A stretch of DNA of 64,000 nucleotides, taken from positions 7,254,001-7,318,000 of the forward strand of contig NZ_JACIBV010000001.1 of the NCBI RefSeq assembly GCF_014195505.1, given 5' to 3'. This document shows, piece after piece, positions 24,044 through 32,545 of this stretch; the first letter of the stretch is position 1; each line of letters starts with the position of its first letter. Under the pieces are notes generated by a model that was not told the DNA's origin, ran no database searches, and saw nothing but the letters and a program-made list of their open reading frames with translations. Made by a program: the position numbers and the translations under genes. This DNA comes from Nonomuraea dietziae. GTDB taxonomy: Bacteria; Actinomycetota; Actinomycetes; Streptosporangiales; Streptosporangiaceae.

Positions 24044-25396
24044 ATGACTGTGGGTCAGGGACATCAGCCCGGCTTGAAGCGGGTCATCGGCCGCAAGGTG
24101 CTGCTGCTCTTCGTGGTGGGGGACATCCTCGGCGCGGGGATCTACGCGCTGGTCGGCAAGGTGGCGGGCCACGTCGGCGGGGCCCTGTGGCTGCCGTTCC
24201 TCGTCGCGTTCGTGCTGGCCGCCCTCACCGCCACCGCCTACGCGGAGCTGGTCGGCAAGTATCCCCAGGCGGCGGGCGCCGCCCTCTACGCCAACAAGGC
24301 CTTCCGCATCCCGTTCGTGACCTTCATCGTGGCCTTCTCGGTCATGATGAGCGGCATCACGTCAGCCAGCGCCGCCGCGAGGGCGTTCGGCGGCAGGTAC
24401 CTGGCCGAGTTCGTCACGCTGCCGGTGATCGTGGGCGCGTTCCTCTTCCTCGGCCTGGTCACGCTGGTGAACTTCGCCGGCATCTCCGAGTCGGTGAAGG
24501 TCAACGTCGTCCTGACGATCATCGAGGCGTTCGGCCTGCTGGTGATCATCGCGATCGGGGTCTACGCGCTGCTCGCCGGTGACGGCGATCCCGGGAGGGC
24601 GCTGGAGTTCCATCCGGCCCACGGGGCGTTCCTCGGCGTGCTGGGCGGCACCGCGCTCGCCTTCTACGCGCTGCTCGGCTTCGAGGACTCGGTCAACCTC
24701 GCCGAGGAGGCGAGAGATCCGCAGAAGGACTACCCCCGCGCGCTGTTCGGCGGTCTCGTGGCGGCGGCGCTGATCTACATGGCGGTCGCCTTCACCGCCA
24801 CCATGCTGGTCGACACCAGGACCCTCGTCGCCTCGACGGGACCGCTGCTCGAGGTGGTCAAGGTGGCGGGGTTCGCCTTCCCTCCCAAGCTGTTCGCCCT
24901 GATCGCCTTGCTCGCCGTCGGCAACACGGCGCTGATCAACATGCTGATGGCCTCAAGGCTGGTCTACGGCATGGCGCGCCAGCGCATCATCCCGTCCTTC
25001 TTCGGCGCGGTCCATCCCACCAGGGCCACGCCCTGGGTGGCGATCGTCTTCACGGTGGGCATCGCCGCGGTGCTGGTCGCCACCGGCGACGTCGGGCCGC
25101 TGGCCGACACGACCGTGCTCCTGCTGCTGCTGGTGTTCGCGCTGGTCAACGTCTGCGTGCTGCTGCTGCGCAAGGACCGCGTCGAGCACGCGCACTTCGT
25201 CGCGCCGACCTGGATGCCCGCGCTGGGCGCGGTGGTCTGCCTGTTCTTGGCGCTGCCCGTCACGGGCAGGTCGGGCGACGTCTACCTGCGGGCGGCGGTC
25301 CTGGTCGGCATCGGCGTCGTGCTCTGGTTCGTCAACAGGTTCTTCGTGGGCAGGATCGACGAGATCGACGTCACCAAGATCAACCCGCCCGGCTGA
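24044..25396 (+). CDS. APC family amino acid permease
   Basis: A 450-residue transporter with twelve predicted helices. The N-terminus carries the family glycine motif in helix 1 (VVGDILGAGIYALVGKVAG), and the cytoplasmic loop GFEDSVNLAEEARDPQKDYPRALFGG is the consensus amphipathic region between helices 6 and 7 that identifies the APC superfamily. The second half contains the NTALINMLMASRLVYGMARQ segment of the family. Import of an amino acid or polyamine coupled to protons is expected; the exact substrate cannot be read from the sequence. Confidence 0.9.
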   Translation: MTVGQGHQPGLKRVIGRKVLLLFVVGDILGAGIYALVGKVAGHVGGALWLPFLVAFVLAALTATAYAELVGKYPQAAGAALYANKAFRIPFVTFIVAFSVMMSGITSASAAARAFGGRYLAEFVTLPVIVGAFLFLGLVTLVNFAGISESVKVNVVLTIIEAFGLLVIIAIGVYALLAGDGDPGRALEFHPAHGAFLGVLGGTALAFYALLGFEDSVNLAEEARDPQKDYPRALFGGLVAAALIYMAVAFTATMLVDTRTLVASTGPLLEVVKVAGFAFPPKLFALIALLAVGNTALINMLMASRLVYGMARQRIIPSFFGAVHPTRATPWVAIVFTVGIAAVLVATGDVGPLADTTVLLLLLVFALVNVCVLLLRKDRVEHAHFVAPTWMPALGAVVCLFLALPVTGRSGDVYLRAAVLVGIGVVLWFVNRFFVGRIDEIDVTKINPPG

Positions 25397-25414
25397 GCCG
25401 GTGCCGAGCGGGCA

Positions 25415-26008
25415 TCACGTCTCGCTGCTCCACCACTGGGCCACCGAGCGCCTCGGGTAGCGGATCCTCAGCTCGCCGTACTTGATGTGTCCGGTGACGC
25501 GCACGTGCAGCAGACCAGGCCGAGGGCGGGCGGGGACGGACACCTTGACCTCGCCGCCCCATCCCGCCTGGTAGCCGTCCACGTTGGCGGTCGCGCCCTC
25601 CGGCAGGACGACCTTCGCGGAGCCGTACTTCAGGTCGAAGTCGAGGTCCACGACGGGATGGGCGACGCTCGCCTGCGAGAGGTCGAGGGCGGCGTTGCCG
25701 TACTTGGAGACGATTCTGAGCCGTTGGGGCACCAGCCAGTCGCCCGAGCGGCTCACGTCACCCGTCTTCGACTCCAGCACCACCTCCTCGGCCGGGTGAG
25801 CGGGCACGACGACGGGGACGATGGCGCCGGCGCCGGGCAGGTCGGACAGCAGCTCGGTGAGGTCGCCGTAGGTCTTGGACCCGAAGACGAGCTCAAGGCG
25901 TTCGTCCAGTTCCACCGGGGTGATACGGCCTTCGGCGAAGGCCTTCTGGAGCTGTTGCGCGGCCCGTTCGCGGTCGGCGTCGGACACGCGCATGCGGTGA
26001 TCGGTCAT
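25415..26008 (-). CDS. DUF1707 domain protein
   Basis: About 197 residues. The N-terminal 50 residues (MRVSDADRERAAQQLQKAFAEGRITPVELDERLELVFGSKTYGDL) are the actinobacterial DUF1707 domain, which resembles SHOCT modules. The rest is a beta-rich domain (residues 80-195) of alternating hydrophobic strands, reminiscent of the LiaF-like C-terminal domain. There is no transmembrane segment, unlike many DUF1707 proteins. I start at the ATG at 26008 (MTDHRMRVSD). The function of the family is unknown; a link to envelope stress sensing is suggested by the LiaF-like half only. Confidence 0.75.
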   Translation of the reverse strand: MTDHRMRVSDADRERAAQQLQKAFAEGRITPVELDERLELVFGSKTYGDLTELLSDLPGAGAIVPVVVPAHPAEEVVLESKTGDVSRSGDWLVPQRLRIVSKYGNAALDLSQASVAHPVVDLDFDLKYGSAKVVLPEGATANVDGYQAGWGGEVKVSVPARPRPGLLHVRVTGHIKYGELRIRYPRRSVAQWWSSET

Positions 26009-26212
26009 GGGGGGCTCAAAGGTCATGGGGACTCAGAAAGGGAGGGGCCTGCCGGAGGGAGTGCGCAGGTCGAGGGGGAGGGGACGGCGGGGCAGCCGCG
26101 GACGGGGGACCAGCTGGAGCTTCTTCACCTAGTGGAATCCTTCCAGTGGGACGTACCTATGTAATACCCGATGATCAGGCGTAACTCACCCGGTGGAGGT
26201 AACCTGACTTTT

Positions 26213-27127
26213 ATGGCGTTCGTGCATCCGGCGCTCTTCTACGAGAACGAGGCGGAGTATCTGTCGGGCACCGTGCCCTTCATCCGCGACGGACTCGAGG
26301 CTGGGGAGCCGGTGGCCGTGTCGGTTCCTGCGCCCAATCTCGAATTGATCAAGCACGAGCTGGGCGAGGCCGCCGAGCTCGTGAAGATGCTGGACATGAC
26401 CGTCGTCGGCCGCAATCCCGGCAGGATCATCCCCGGCGTGCTGCGCGACTTCGCCGACCGCTTCCCCGACCGGCACGTGCGCATCATCGGCGAGCCGATC
26501 TGGGCCGGGCGCAGCGAGACGGAGTACCCGGCCTGCGCCCAGCACGAGGCGCTGATCAACCTGGCCTTCGCCGGGCGCAGGGTCACGATCCTGTGTCCCT
26601 ACGACACCAAACGCCTCGAGCCCCTCGTGCTCGACGACGCGGCGCTCACCCACCCGGTCATCCAGGACGCCACGGGGGAGCGTCGCAGCCCTGTCTACTC
26701 CCCCTCGCGGGTCATCGACGGCTACAACCGGCCGCTTCCTGAGCCGAAGGACGCGGCCGTGCTCCGCTTCGACCACCGCAACCTGGCCCAGGTGCGCCAT
26801 CTGGCCAACGAGTGGGCGATGGCCGCGGGTCTCAGCGGCACCCGCCTCGACGACGTCCAGCTGGCCGTCTCCGAACTCGGCGCCAACAGCCTCGACCACG
26901 GCGGGGGCTCGGGCACGCTGCGGCTCTGGCGCGAGGAGGGGCGCCTGGTCTGCGAGGTCAGCGACGCGGGGCACATCACCGACCCGCTCGTGGGCCGCTC
27001 ACCCGTCGACCCCCGTACGGCGGGCTCGCGCGGCCTGCTGATCGTCAACCTGCTCAGCGACCTGGTGCGCATCCACACCGGCGAGGGCTCGACCGTGGTG
27101 CGCGCCTACTTCGACACGCCGGGCTGA
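26213..27127 (+). CDS. MEDS domain/HATPase anti-sigma factor (RsbA-like)
   Basis: About 304 residues. The N-terminal 165 residues (HPALFYENEAEYLSGTVPFI...) form a MEDS domain, a ligand- or light-related sensing module found in actinobacterial regulators. The C-terminal half is a HATPase_c serine-kinase domain of the RsbW/SpoIIAB type, with the N-box SELGANSLDHGG and G-boxes around GSRGLLIVNLLSD. Such proteins act by phosphorylating an anti-sigma antagonist or binding a sigma factor. The nearest STAS and sigma genes are at 38.8-40.1 kb, not adjacent, so its partners are uncertain. The start is set at ATG 26213, shortly after GGAGGT. Confidence 0.85.
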   Translation: MAFVHPALFYENEAEYLSGTVPFIRDGLEAGEPVAVSVPAPNLELIKHELGEAAELVKMLDMTVVGRNPGRIIPGVLRDFADRFPDRHVRIIGEPIWAGRSETEYPACAQHEALINLAFAGRRVTILCPYDTKRLEPLVLDDAALTHPVIQDATGERRSPVYSPSRVIDGYNRPLPEPKDAAVLRFDHRNLAQVRHLANEWAMAAGLSGTRLDDVQLAVSELGANSLDHGGGSGTLRLWREEGRLVCEVSDAGHITDPLVGRSPVDPRTAGSRGLLIVNLLSDLVRIHTGEGSTVVRAYFDTPG

Positions 27128-27273
27128 GCCGGTCACACCCGCGCGTGAGGCGGTCGCGATGCGGGCACGGGCGACGGACGAGGCGCGGTGCTGCTGAGCG
27201 CGCCGGCCCTTCGGGGGCGATCCCGCTGGGCGCGCGGTGGTGGTGGCCGGCCTGGTGGCGGCCTCGATGCTGA
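27128..27273. other. Short intergenic gap, possible gene remnant
   Basis: The gap between the MEDS protein and the kinase contains an open stretch on the plus strand, roughly 27197-27303, ending in a hydrophobic run (AVVVAGLVAASMLIRRE) with no start codon. It could be the C-terminal scrap of a lost membrane protein. Nothing else is visible, and no response regulator gene is present. Confidence 0.2.
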
Positions 27274-28389
27274 TCAGGCGGGAAGTGTCGCCCGCACGAT
27301 GAAGCCGCCGCCCGGACGGGGATGGGCGTCGAGCCGGCCGTCGAACAGCGCCACCCGCTCGCGCATGCCGATCAGCCCGTGGCCGAGGCCGTGGCGCTCG
27401 GGTGTGGCGTGGCCAGGAGCGGGGCCCTCGTCGGCGATCTCCAGGGACAGCTCCCTGTGCCGGTGCGTGACCGTGACCGTCACCCTGGTCGGGCCCGCGT
27501 GCTTGAGCGCGTTGGTCAGCGCCTCCTGGATGATCCGGTAGGCCGACAGCTCCAGGCCAGCCGACAGCGGCGCGGGCTCGCCCCGCACGTCGAGCTTCAC
27601 GTCGAGGCCGGCCACGCGCACCTGCTCGACCAGCTCCTCCAGCCGGGCCAGGCCGGGCTGCGGCGCCTTGGCCGCCGCCTCGGGGCCCGACCTCAGCACG
27701 CCGAGCATCCTGCGCAGCTCGTGGACGGCCGCGCGGCCCGACTCCTCGACGACCGTGAGCGCCTCGCGCTCGCGCGCCTGCTCCTCCTCCAGGCGGCGGC
27801 GGACCGCTCCCGACTGCATGACCATCACACTGACGCTGTGGGCGACGATGTCGTGCAGTTCGCGGGCGATCCTGTTGCGCTCCTCGTTGACCGCCTCCCT
27901 GGCCAGCAGGGCCCCGCGCTCCTGCGCCTGGGCGGCCACCACCCTGTAGCGCTGGACGGCGAGGCCCGCCCCGCCCGCGACGGTGGCCATCACCAGGGCG
28001 ATCGCGATGTCGCCAGGACCCACGGGGCCGGTGTCGGTGAAGACGATTAGGCCGATGAAGCCGAGCGCGAGCGCCAGACCCGCGGGGGTACGGCGGTCGC
28101 GCAGCGGCACCTCGGCCATCAGCGTGAACAGCAGCAGCAGCTCCACGTAGAGCTGCCAGGCGCCGAGTGTCTCCTTCGACAGCGGGATCGCCGGGCCGCC
28201 GACCAGGGTGTAGACGGCCAGCGTGGTGAACGGTGCGCGCCGCCTGAACGCGACCAGGACCGCGCTGGCCAGCGCGAGCCCGGCCCACAGCCAGGGGTCG
28301 GCGCGCTCGGGCTCGCCGGTGCGTCCGCCGATCTCCTCTGCCAGCGAGAACAGGGCCACGATCGCGGCGATCGCCCAGTCGAGCCTCAT
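27274..28389 (-). CDS. Sensor histidine kinase (NarL/DesK type)
   Basis: A 371-residue membrane kinase. About five hydrophobic segments in residues 1-155 are followed by a dimerisation helix with the phospho-acceptor histidine in ERNRIARELHDIVAHSVSVM (HisKA_3 type), then a HATPase_c domain with QEALTNALKHAG and GLGHGLIGMRERV. This class normally phosphorylates a LuxR-type response regulator encoded next door, but none is adjacent here, so it is an orphan unless its partner is elsewhere. The signal is unknown. Confidence 0.9.
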   Translation of the reverse strand: MRLDWAIAAIVALFSLAEEIGGRTGEPERADPWLWAGLALASAVLVAFRRRAPFTTLAVYTLVGGPAIPLSKETLGAWQLYVELLLLFTLMAEVPLRDRRTPAGLALALGFIGLIVFTDTGPVGPGDIAIALVMATVAGGAGLAVQRYRVVAAQAQERGALLAREAVNEERNRIARELHDIVAHSVSVMVMQSGAVRRRLEEEQAREREALTVVEESGRAAVHELRRMLGVLRSGPEAAAKAPQPGLARLEELVEQVRVAGLDVKLDVRGEPAPLSAGLELSAYRIIQEALTNALKHAGPTRVTVTVTHRHRELSLEIADEGPAPGHATPERHGLGHGLIGMRERVALFDGRLDAHPRPGGGFIVRATLPA

Positions 28390-28444
28390 GGTTTTCGACT
28401 GTAGAGCGTCGTCGCCCGGCGAAGAATCACCCGCTAGATGGACA

Positions 28445-29380
28445 TCACTTCTCCACCGACGACATGTCGGGATAGCGGGCGCCCTGCACCGAGTCGGCCA
28501 CCGTCGAGAGCGCGGCGAGCTGGTCGGCGGTGAGCGTGATGGAGGCGGCGGCGGCGTTCTCCTCCAGGTACTTCAGCCGCTTGGTGCCGGGAATCGGGAT
28601 GATGTCCTCGCCCTGCGCCAGGAGCCAGGCCAGCGAGAGCTGGGCGGGGGTGCAGCCGACCTCGGTGGCGATGGCCTTGACCTGCTCGACCAGCTTCGCG
28701 TTGTGCTCGCCCGCCTCGCCCGAGGTCCTCGGCAGGTGCTTGCGGAAGTCGTCGTCGGGCAGCTGGTCGGCCGGCGGCAGCGCGCCGCTGAGCAGGCCGC
28801 GGCTGATAGGGGAGTAGGCGACCAGCTTCACGCCGAGCTCGCGGGCGGCGGGCAGGATCTCCTGCTCGATGCCCCTGGTGAACAGGGAGTACTCGCTCTG
28901 CAGGGCGTGGATCGGGTGCGTGGCGTGCGCCCTGCGCAGGGTGTCGGCGGTCACCTCCGACAGGCCGAGGTGACGGACCTTGCCCTGCTCGACCAGCTCG
29001 GCCATGGCGCCGACCGACTCCTCGATCGGCACGTCGGGGTTGCGGCGGTGCATGTAGTAGAGATCGATGTGGTCGACGCCGAGGCGCTGGAGCGAGGCGT
29101 CGCAGGCCTGGCGGATGTAGGCGGGGCTGTTGTCGATGCTGCGGGCGCCGCCGTCCCGCCTGATGCCGAACTTGGTGCCGAGGAACACCTCGTCGCGGCG
29201 GCCCTTGATGGCGCGGCCGACCAGCTGTTCGTTGTGCCCCTTGCCGTACATGTCGGCCGTGTCGAGAAAAGTCACGTCAAGGTCAAGTGCGCGGTGGATG
29301 ACGGCGATCGACTCGTTCTCGTCGGCCGCGCCGTAGAACTCGGACATGCCCATGCAGCCGAGCCCGATCCTGGAGGTCAT
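28445..29380 (-). CDS. Aldo/keto reductase
   Basis: A 311-residue NADPH-dependent oxidoreductase of the AKR superfamily. Visible are the catalytic Asp-Tyr pair in FLDTADMYGKG, the catalytic Lys in FLGTKFG, a His in YYMHRRNP, and the cofactor-binding C-terminal part with IPIPGTKRLKYLEENAAA. It resembles the YajO/Gcy subgroup of aldehyde reductases. The ATG at 29380 has AAGGAG before it; it overlaps the stop of a decayed MerR-type gene (ATGA), which in intact relatives regulates such a reductase. Physiological substrate unknown. Confidence 0.9.
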   Translation of the reverse strand: MTSRIGLGCMGMSEFYGAADENESIAVIHRALDLDVTFLDTADMYGKGHNEQLVGRAIKGRRDEVFLGTKFGIRRDGGARSIDNSPAYIRQACDASLQRLGVDHIDLYYMHRRNPDVPIEESVGAMAELVEQGKVRHLGLSEVTADTLRRAHATHPIHALQSEYSLFTRGIEQEILPAARELGVKLVAYSPISRGLLSGALPPADQLPDDDFRKHLPRTSGEAGEHNAKLVEQVKAIATEVGCTPAQLSLAWLLAQGEDIIPIPGTKRLKYLEENAAAASITLTADQLAALSTVADSVQGARYPDMSSVEK

Positions 29381-29592
29381 GACGTCTCCTTGCGAAGGTT
29401 GATCCTGTAGTCCAGGACCCCGAGGTCCTGGGAGAGCTCGGCGATCCTGGCGGTCACGCGCACGCGGTGGGCCTCGAGCATCCGCCGGCGCTCTCCGGTG
29501 TGCGGGCCCCTGCCTGAGCAGGCCGGCGTAGCGGCACCTGTCCGCGATCGGCATGCCGGTCCCGACCTGCGCGCGGCCTCCTGGATCGTCAT
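29377..29592 (-). pseudogene. Decayed MerR family regulator
   Basis: The start MTIQEAARRSG is a standard MerR N-terminus and the end (MLEAHRVRVTARIAELSQ, then DLGVLDYRINL) is a standard MerR C-terminus, but the total is only about 70 residues instead of 120-140. In a second frame between them lies MPIADRCRYAGLLRQGP, the MerR segment before the final coiled coil. So most of the DNA-binding domain is deleted, and the junctions are out of frame; a CCC run in GGGCCCGC looks like one further shift. The stop still overlaps the reductase ATG. The gene is unlikely to encode a working regulator, leaving the reductase without its local control. Confidence 0.75.
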
Positions 29593-29806
29593 GCCCACAG
29601 CCTCGCCCTTAGAGCGCGCTCGAAGTCAAATCATGACCGCTGACTGGAGGAACCCTGAGGGGGCCTGCCCTACCAGGGTCGTTCTTCGCGCAGGTCATCA
29701 GGGTGAGGCCGGGGATCTTCCTACCAAGGTCGTAGGGGTAGGTTCAGGGGCCGCGTGGGGCCGATCTCCGATACTGCGAAACGCCGTATCACGCGAGCTT
29801 GGAACC

Positions 29807-30493
29807 ATGAAGGGTTTGCTCATCGGAGGATTCACGACGCTCGGCACCGGCACGGGCGCCATGCTCACGCTACAGACGCAGGCGGGGCTCGACCCGCTGC
29901 ACACCTTGATCAGTGAGTACGCCTTCCATCCGATCGGGTGGCTGCTTCCCGCCTCGCTCACCCTCTTCGCGGTGGGCGCGGTATTCATCGCCGAAGGGCT
30001 GCGCAGGTCGGGCGCGGGGCGGATGGCGGTGTCGCTGGTGGCGGTCTGGGGGGTGTGCATGCTGCTGCTCGGCCTCTTCCCGACCGACAGGCCAGGTCTC
30101 GACCTGTCGATGTCGGGCGCGATCCACCGCTACGCCGGATTCGTCGCCTTCCTCGTGATGCCCGTCGCAGGGCTGCTGCTGGTCAGGGCGAAGGCGAACT
30201 ACGCGCGGGCCATGAAGGCGCTCAGCGGCATCGCGCTTGGAGCGCTGGTCCTGGTCGTGATCCCCTACGTGGTGCGGATGGCCGGAGTCCCGCTCGACAA
30301 CGCCGACATCCCCGCCGGTCTCACCCAGCGGCTGGTGGTGGTCTCCGAGGTCGGCCTGCTCCTGCTGCTCGCCCTCCACCTCGTACGGCTCCCGCACGCC
30401 GCGGGCCAACGTACGCCCAGGGTGGTCTCCGTCCAGCACGCCGCCGCCGTGGCGCCCGTCCCCGCGAGGACGTCACGGTCGCTGGCCGCCTAG
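29807..30493 (+). CDS. DUF998 membrane protein
   Basis: A 228-residue protein with six hydrophobic segments matching DUF998: HTLISEYAFHPIGWLLPASL, then AVWGVCMLLLGLFPTD and IHRYAGFVAFLVMPVAG. The Ser/Glu-Tyr and Asp-rich loops resemble the active-site loops of CREST-type membrane hydrolases, but function is not established. I place the start at ATG 29807 (MKGLLIGG). The stop TAG lies at the edge of an IS982 insertion, in the CTAG that is repeated on the other side of the element, so the gene itself is complete. Confidence 0.75.
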   Translation: MKGLLIGGFTTLGTGTGAMLTLQTQAGLDPLHTLISEYAFHPIGWLLPASLTLFAVGAVFIAEGLRRSGAGRMAVSLVAVWGVCMLLLGLFPTDRPGLDLSMSGAIHRYAGFVAFLVMPVAGLLLVRAKANYARAMKALSGIALGALVLVVIPYVVRMAGVPLDNADIPAGLTQRLVVVSEVGLLLLLALHLVRLPHAAGQRTPRVVSVQHAAAVAPVPARTSRSLAA

Positions 30494-30495
30494 AT

Positions 30496-30513
30496 GAATG
30501 AGTCCAAGGCGTA
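30496..30513 (+). repeat. IS left terminal inverted repeat
   Basis: GAATGAGTCCAAGGCGTA, a perfect inverted copy of 31475-31492. Including flanking bases the match extends outwards (CCGCCTAGA on the left, TCTAGGCGG on the right) with one mismatch, so the target or the element end was itself partly palindromic. Confidence 0.9.
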
Positions 30514-30550
30514 GCTGCGGAGATAGGGCGAGGGCGCCCACCCTCAGTTT

Positions 30551-31465
30551 GTGACGACCAAGTTGGACACCCTCGCAACCGCACTGTATGTGAAGGTCGA
30601 TGATCTACTGAAGGCCTCGCCAGGCCTGGCCCCGTGGCGGCCGAAGACAGGTATCGGGCCCACGCTCAGCGACGCCGAACTGGTGACCTTGGCGGTCATG
30701 TCAGCGTTGCTGGGCTTCGTCTCCGAACGACGCTGGCTGCGCTATGCCCACGCCGAACTGGGCGGGATGTTCCCTTACCTGCCCGGACAGTCGGGGTACG
30801 GCAAACGGCTACGGAAGGCATCGGGGCTGGTCCTGCACATCATCAGGATGTTGGCCGCCGACACCACGCTGTGGAGCGACGATGTGTGGGTCGTCGACTC
30901 CACCCCGGTGGAGTGCGGCCGCTCCCGCGATACCGCTCGGCGCAGTGACCTGGCCGGGTGGGCCGAGTACGGCTACTGCGCCAGTCACTCCCGCTATTTC
31001 TGGGGGCTGCGGTTACATCTGCTGTGCACCCTGGGCGGGCTGCCGGTGATGTTCGCCCTCACCGGCGCCAAGGCCGATGAGCGCCACACCCTGCTCGGGA
31101 TGCTCGATGCCGCTCCCGAGGTGGTGGCCGGCCATCCGGGCCAGTCGATCATCGCCGACCGGCAGTACTACGGGCGGGACTTCGAGCACGCGCTGACCGA
31201 GCGTGATCTGCGCCTGCTGCGACCGGCCCGCCAGGGCGAAAGCGAGCGGGCCGGAGCGCGGCTGTTCAAACCGCTACGCCAGACCATCGAATCGATCAAC
31301 CAAACCTTCAAGGGCCAGCTCGACCTGGAACGCCACGGGGGCCGGACCCCAGCCGGCGTCCTCATCCGCGTGCTGTCCAGGATCCTCGCGCTGACCACCG
31401 TGATCTGGCACAACGACAAGACCAGCCAGCCGATCAAACGATCCCTGATCGCCTACGACCACTGA
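30551..31465 (+). CDS. IS982 family transposase
   Basis: A 304-residue DDE-type transposase starting at GTG. The start TKLDTLATALYVKVDDLL is the family's typical N-terminus. The catalytic core is visible as VWVVDSTPVECG (first Asp), QSIIADRQYYG (second Asp) and the late acidic part IESINQTFKGQLDLERHGG (Glu). The C-terminus IWHNDKTSQPIKRSLIAYDH is strongly conserved in actinobacterial members. No frameshift or stop interrupts it, so the enzyme should be functional. Confidence 0.92.
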   Translation: MTTKLDTLATALYVKVDDLLKASPGLAPWRPKTGIGPTLSDAELVTLAVMSALLGFVSERRWLRYAHAELGGMFPYLPGQSGYGKRLRKASGLVLHIIRMLAADTTLWSDDVWVVDSTPVECGRSRDTARRSDLAGWAEYGYCASHSRYFWGLRLHLLCTLGGLPVMFALTGAKADERHTLLGMLDAAPEVVAGHPGQSIIADRQYYGRDFEHALTERDLRLLRPARQGESERAGARLFKPLRQTIESINQTFKGQLDLERHGGRTPAGVLIRVLSRILALTTVIWHNDKTSQPIKRSLIAYDH

Positions 31466-31474
31466 ACGTGACCA

Positions 31475-31492
31475 TACGCCTTGGACTCATTC
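31475..31492 (-). repeat. IS right terminal inverted repeat
   Basis: TACGCCTTGGACTCATTC, the exact reverse complement of 30496-30513. It lies nine bases after the transposase stop codon. Confidence 0.9.
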
Positions 31493-31504
31493 GTCTAGGC
31501 GGGC

Positions 31505-31870
31505 TCATCGCTCCCAGGGCGGTGTCTCATCCAGCTTCGCGTAGTACTTGGCGAGGTGGGCCTTGACCCGGTCCACCTCGCCTTTCGGGATCTTCACCCC
31601 TCCTCTGGCGCCCTGCAGCACCCCGCCCGCGGCCATGATCGCCCGGGGGACGGCCTTGAGCGTGCCGCCGATCACGTCGGCGATCGGCAGCTTGTAGGCG
31701 CCGAACTCGTCGGCCTCGTCACCGTCGTACCAGAGGTGCGCCCTGCGGTAGTCGGCGTTGGGACTGTCTTCGGCCTTCGCCCACGCGCGGACGCGTTTGT
31801 CGGCCTCGGCCGCGTCCCACTCCCTGTCGCGGTCGGCGAGAGGCAGGTCCTGGAACTGTGTCACGGTCAT
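31505..31870 (-). CDS. Prohead-protease-domain-like small protein
   Basis: A 121-residue soluble protein. The central motif NADYRRAHLWYDGDEADEFGAYKLPIADVIGGTLKAVPR and a final segment VKAHLAKYYAKLDETP resemble a domain found in and beside phage prohead (HK97-type) maturation proteins, here without any protease region or neighbouring phage gene. The N-terminus is charged (ADRDREWDAAEADKRVRAW). It seems to be a phage-derived module kept by the host. Its ATG is 101 bases from the divergent universal stress protein gene, so a common stress-linked promoter region is possible. Confidence 0.6.
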   Translation of the reverse strand: MTVTQFQDLPLADRDREWDAAEADKRVRAWAKAEDSPNADYRRAHLWYDGDEADEFGAYKLPIADVIGGTLKAVPRAIMAAGGVLQGARGGVKIPKGEVDRVKAHLAKYYAKLDETPPWER

Positions 31871-31971
31871 GCTCCTTGCCCTACCCGTCGGCCGATCCCG
31901 AAACGACCAAGGGCGTGAAACGCCCGGGGCGGGATAGAGGTGAAGGCGAGGCCGACTTAAGGGAGACCGAA

Positions 31972-32451
31972 ATGACGATTTTGGTGGCGTACGACGGTTC
32001 TGACGACTCCAAGGCGGCGATCACCTACGCCGGTCACCTGCTCAGGGGACAGCAGGCGGTGGTGCTGAGCGTGTGGGAGCGGCTGGCGCTGGCCTCGATC
32101 AGGGGCTCGGCGGGGTTGATCGCGCCCGTCGACACCACCGCGGAGGACGAGGCGATAGAGGCGGCGACGAAGGAGCTGGCCGAGCAGGGGGCGCGCCTGG
32201 CACGGGAGGCGGGGCTCGAGGCCACGGCGCGCTGGGAGCCCGACTCCATGGCCGTCTGGTCGACGATCGTGGACGTCGCGGGGGAGATCGACGCCTCCCT
32301 GATCGTGACCGGCACCCGAGGGCTGGGCGGGGTGCGGTCGCTGCTGCTGGGGAGCACCTCCGACAGGGTGCTGCACCACGCCGGACGCCCGGTTCTGATC
32401 GTGCCGTCCAAGGAGGACGCGCAAGCGGGGGACGGCACGGCGACAGCGTGA
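31972..32451 (+). CDS. Universal stress protein (UspA family)
   Basis: A 159-residue protein of the ATP-binding Usp class. The start MTILVAYDGSDDSKAAITYA forms the first strand and nucleotide-contacting Asp, and GTRGLGGVRSLLLGSTSDRVLHHAGRPVLIVP holds the G-2x-G-9x-G(S) ATP-binding motif. It is a single-domain form, shorter than the tandem Usp of many actinomycetes. The ATG at 31972 follows AAGGGAG at good spacing. It is expected to be made under starvation, hypoxia or stationary phase. Confidence 0.9.
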   Translation: MTILVAYDGSDDSKAAITYAGHLLRGQQAVVLSVWERLALASIRGSAGLIAPVDTTAEDEAIEAATKELAEQGARLAREAGLEATARWEPDSMAVWSTIVDVAGEIDASLIVTGTRGLGGVRSLLLGSTSDRVLHHAGRPVLIVPSKEDAQAGDGTATA

Positions 32452-32545
32452 GCGTGCACCCCGCGTACCCGGCCTGAGTTCCCCCCGTCCCTGTAGGGCA
32501 CAGTGACACCTGCGGGTGTGGCGCCCGCGTACGGGAGGGGGTGCG

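Larger units (their letters stand above)
30494..31494 (+). mobile_element. Complete IS982-family insertion sequence
   Basis: About 1001 bp between two copies of CTAG (30490-30493 and 31495-31498), which may be the target duplication. The ends are perfect 18-bp inverted repeats (GAATGAGTCCAAGGCGTA), and a single intact transposase fills the middle. The length of 1 kb is normal for IS982. It inserted between the convergent DUF998 and prohead-protease-like genes and left both coding sequences whole. Intact ends and transposase suggest recent arrival and possible activity. Confidence 0.85.
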
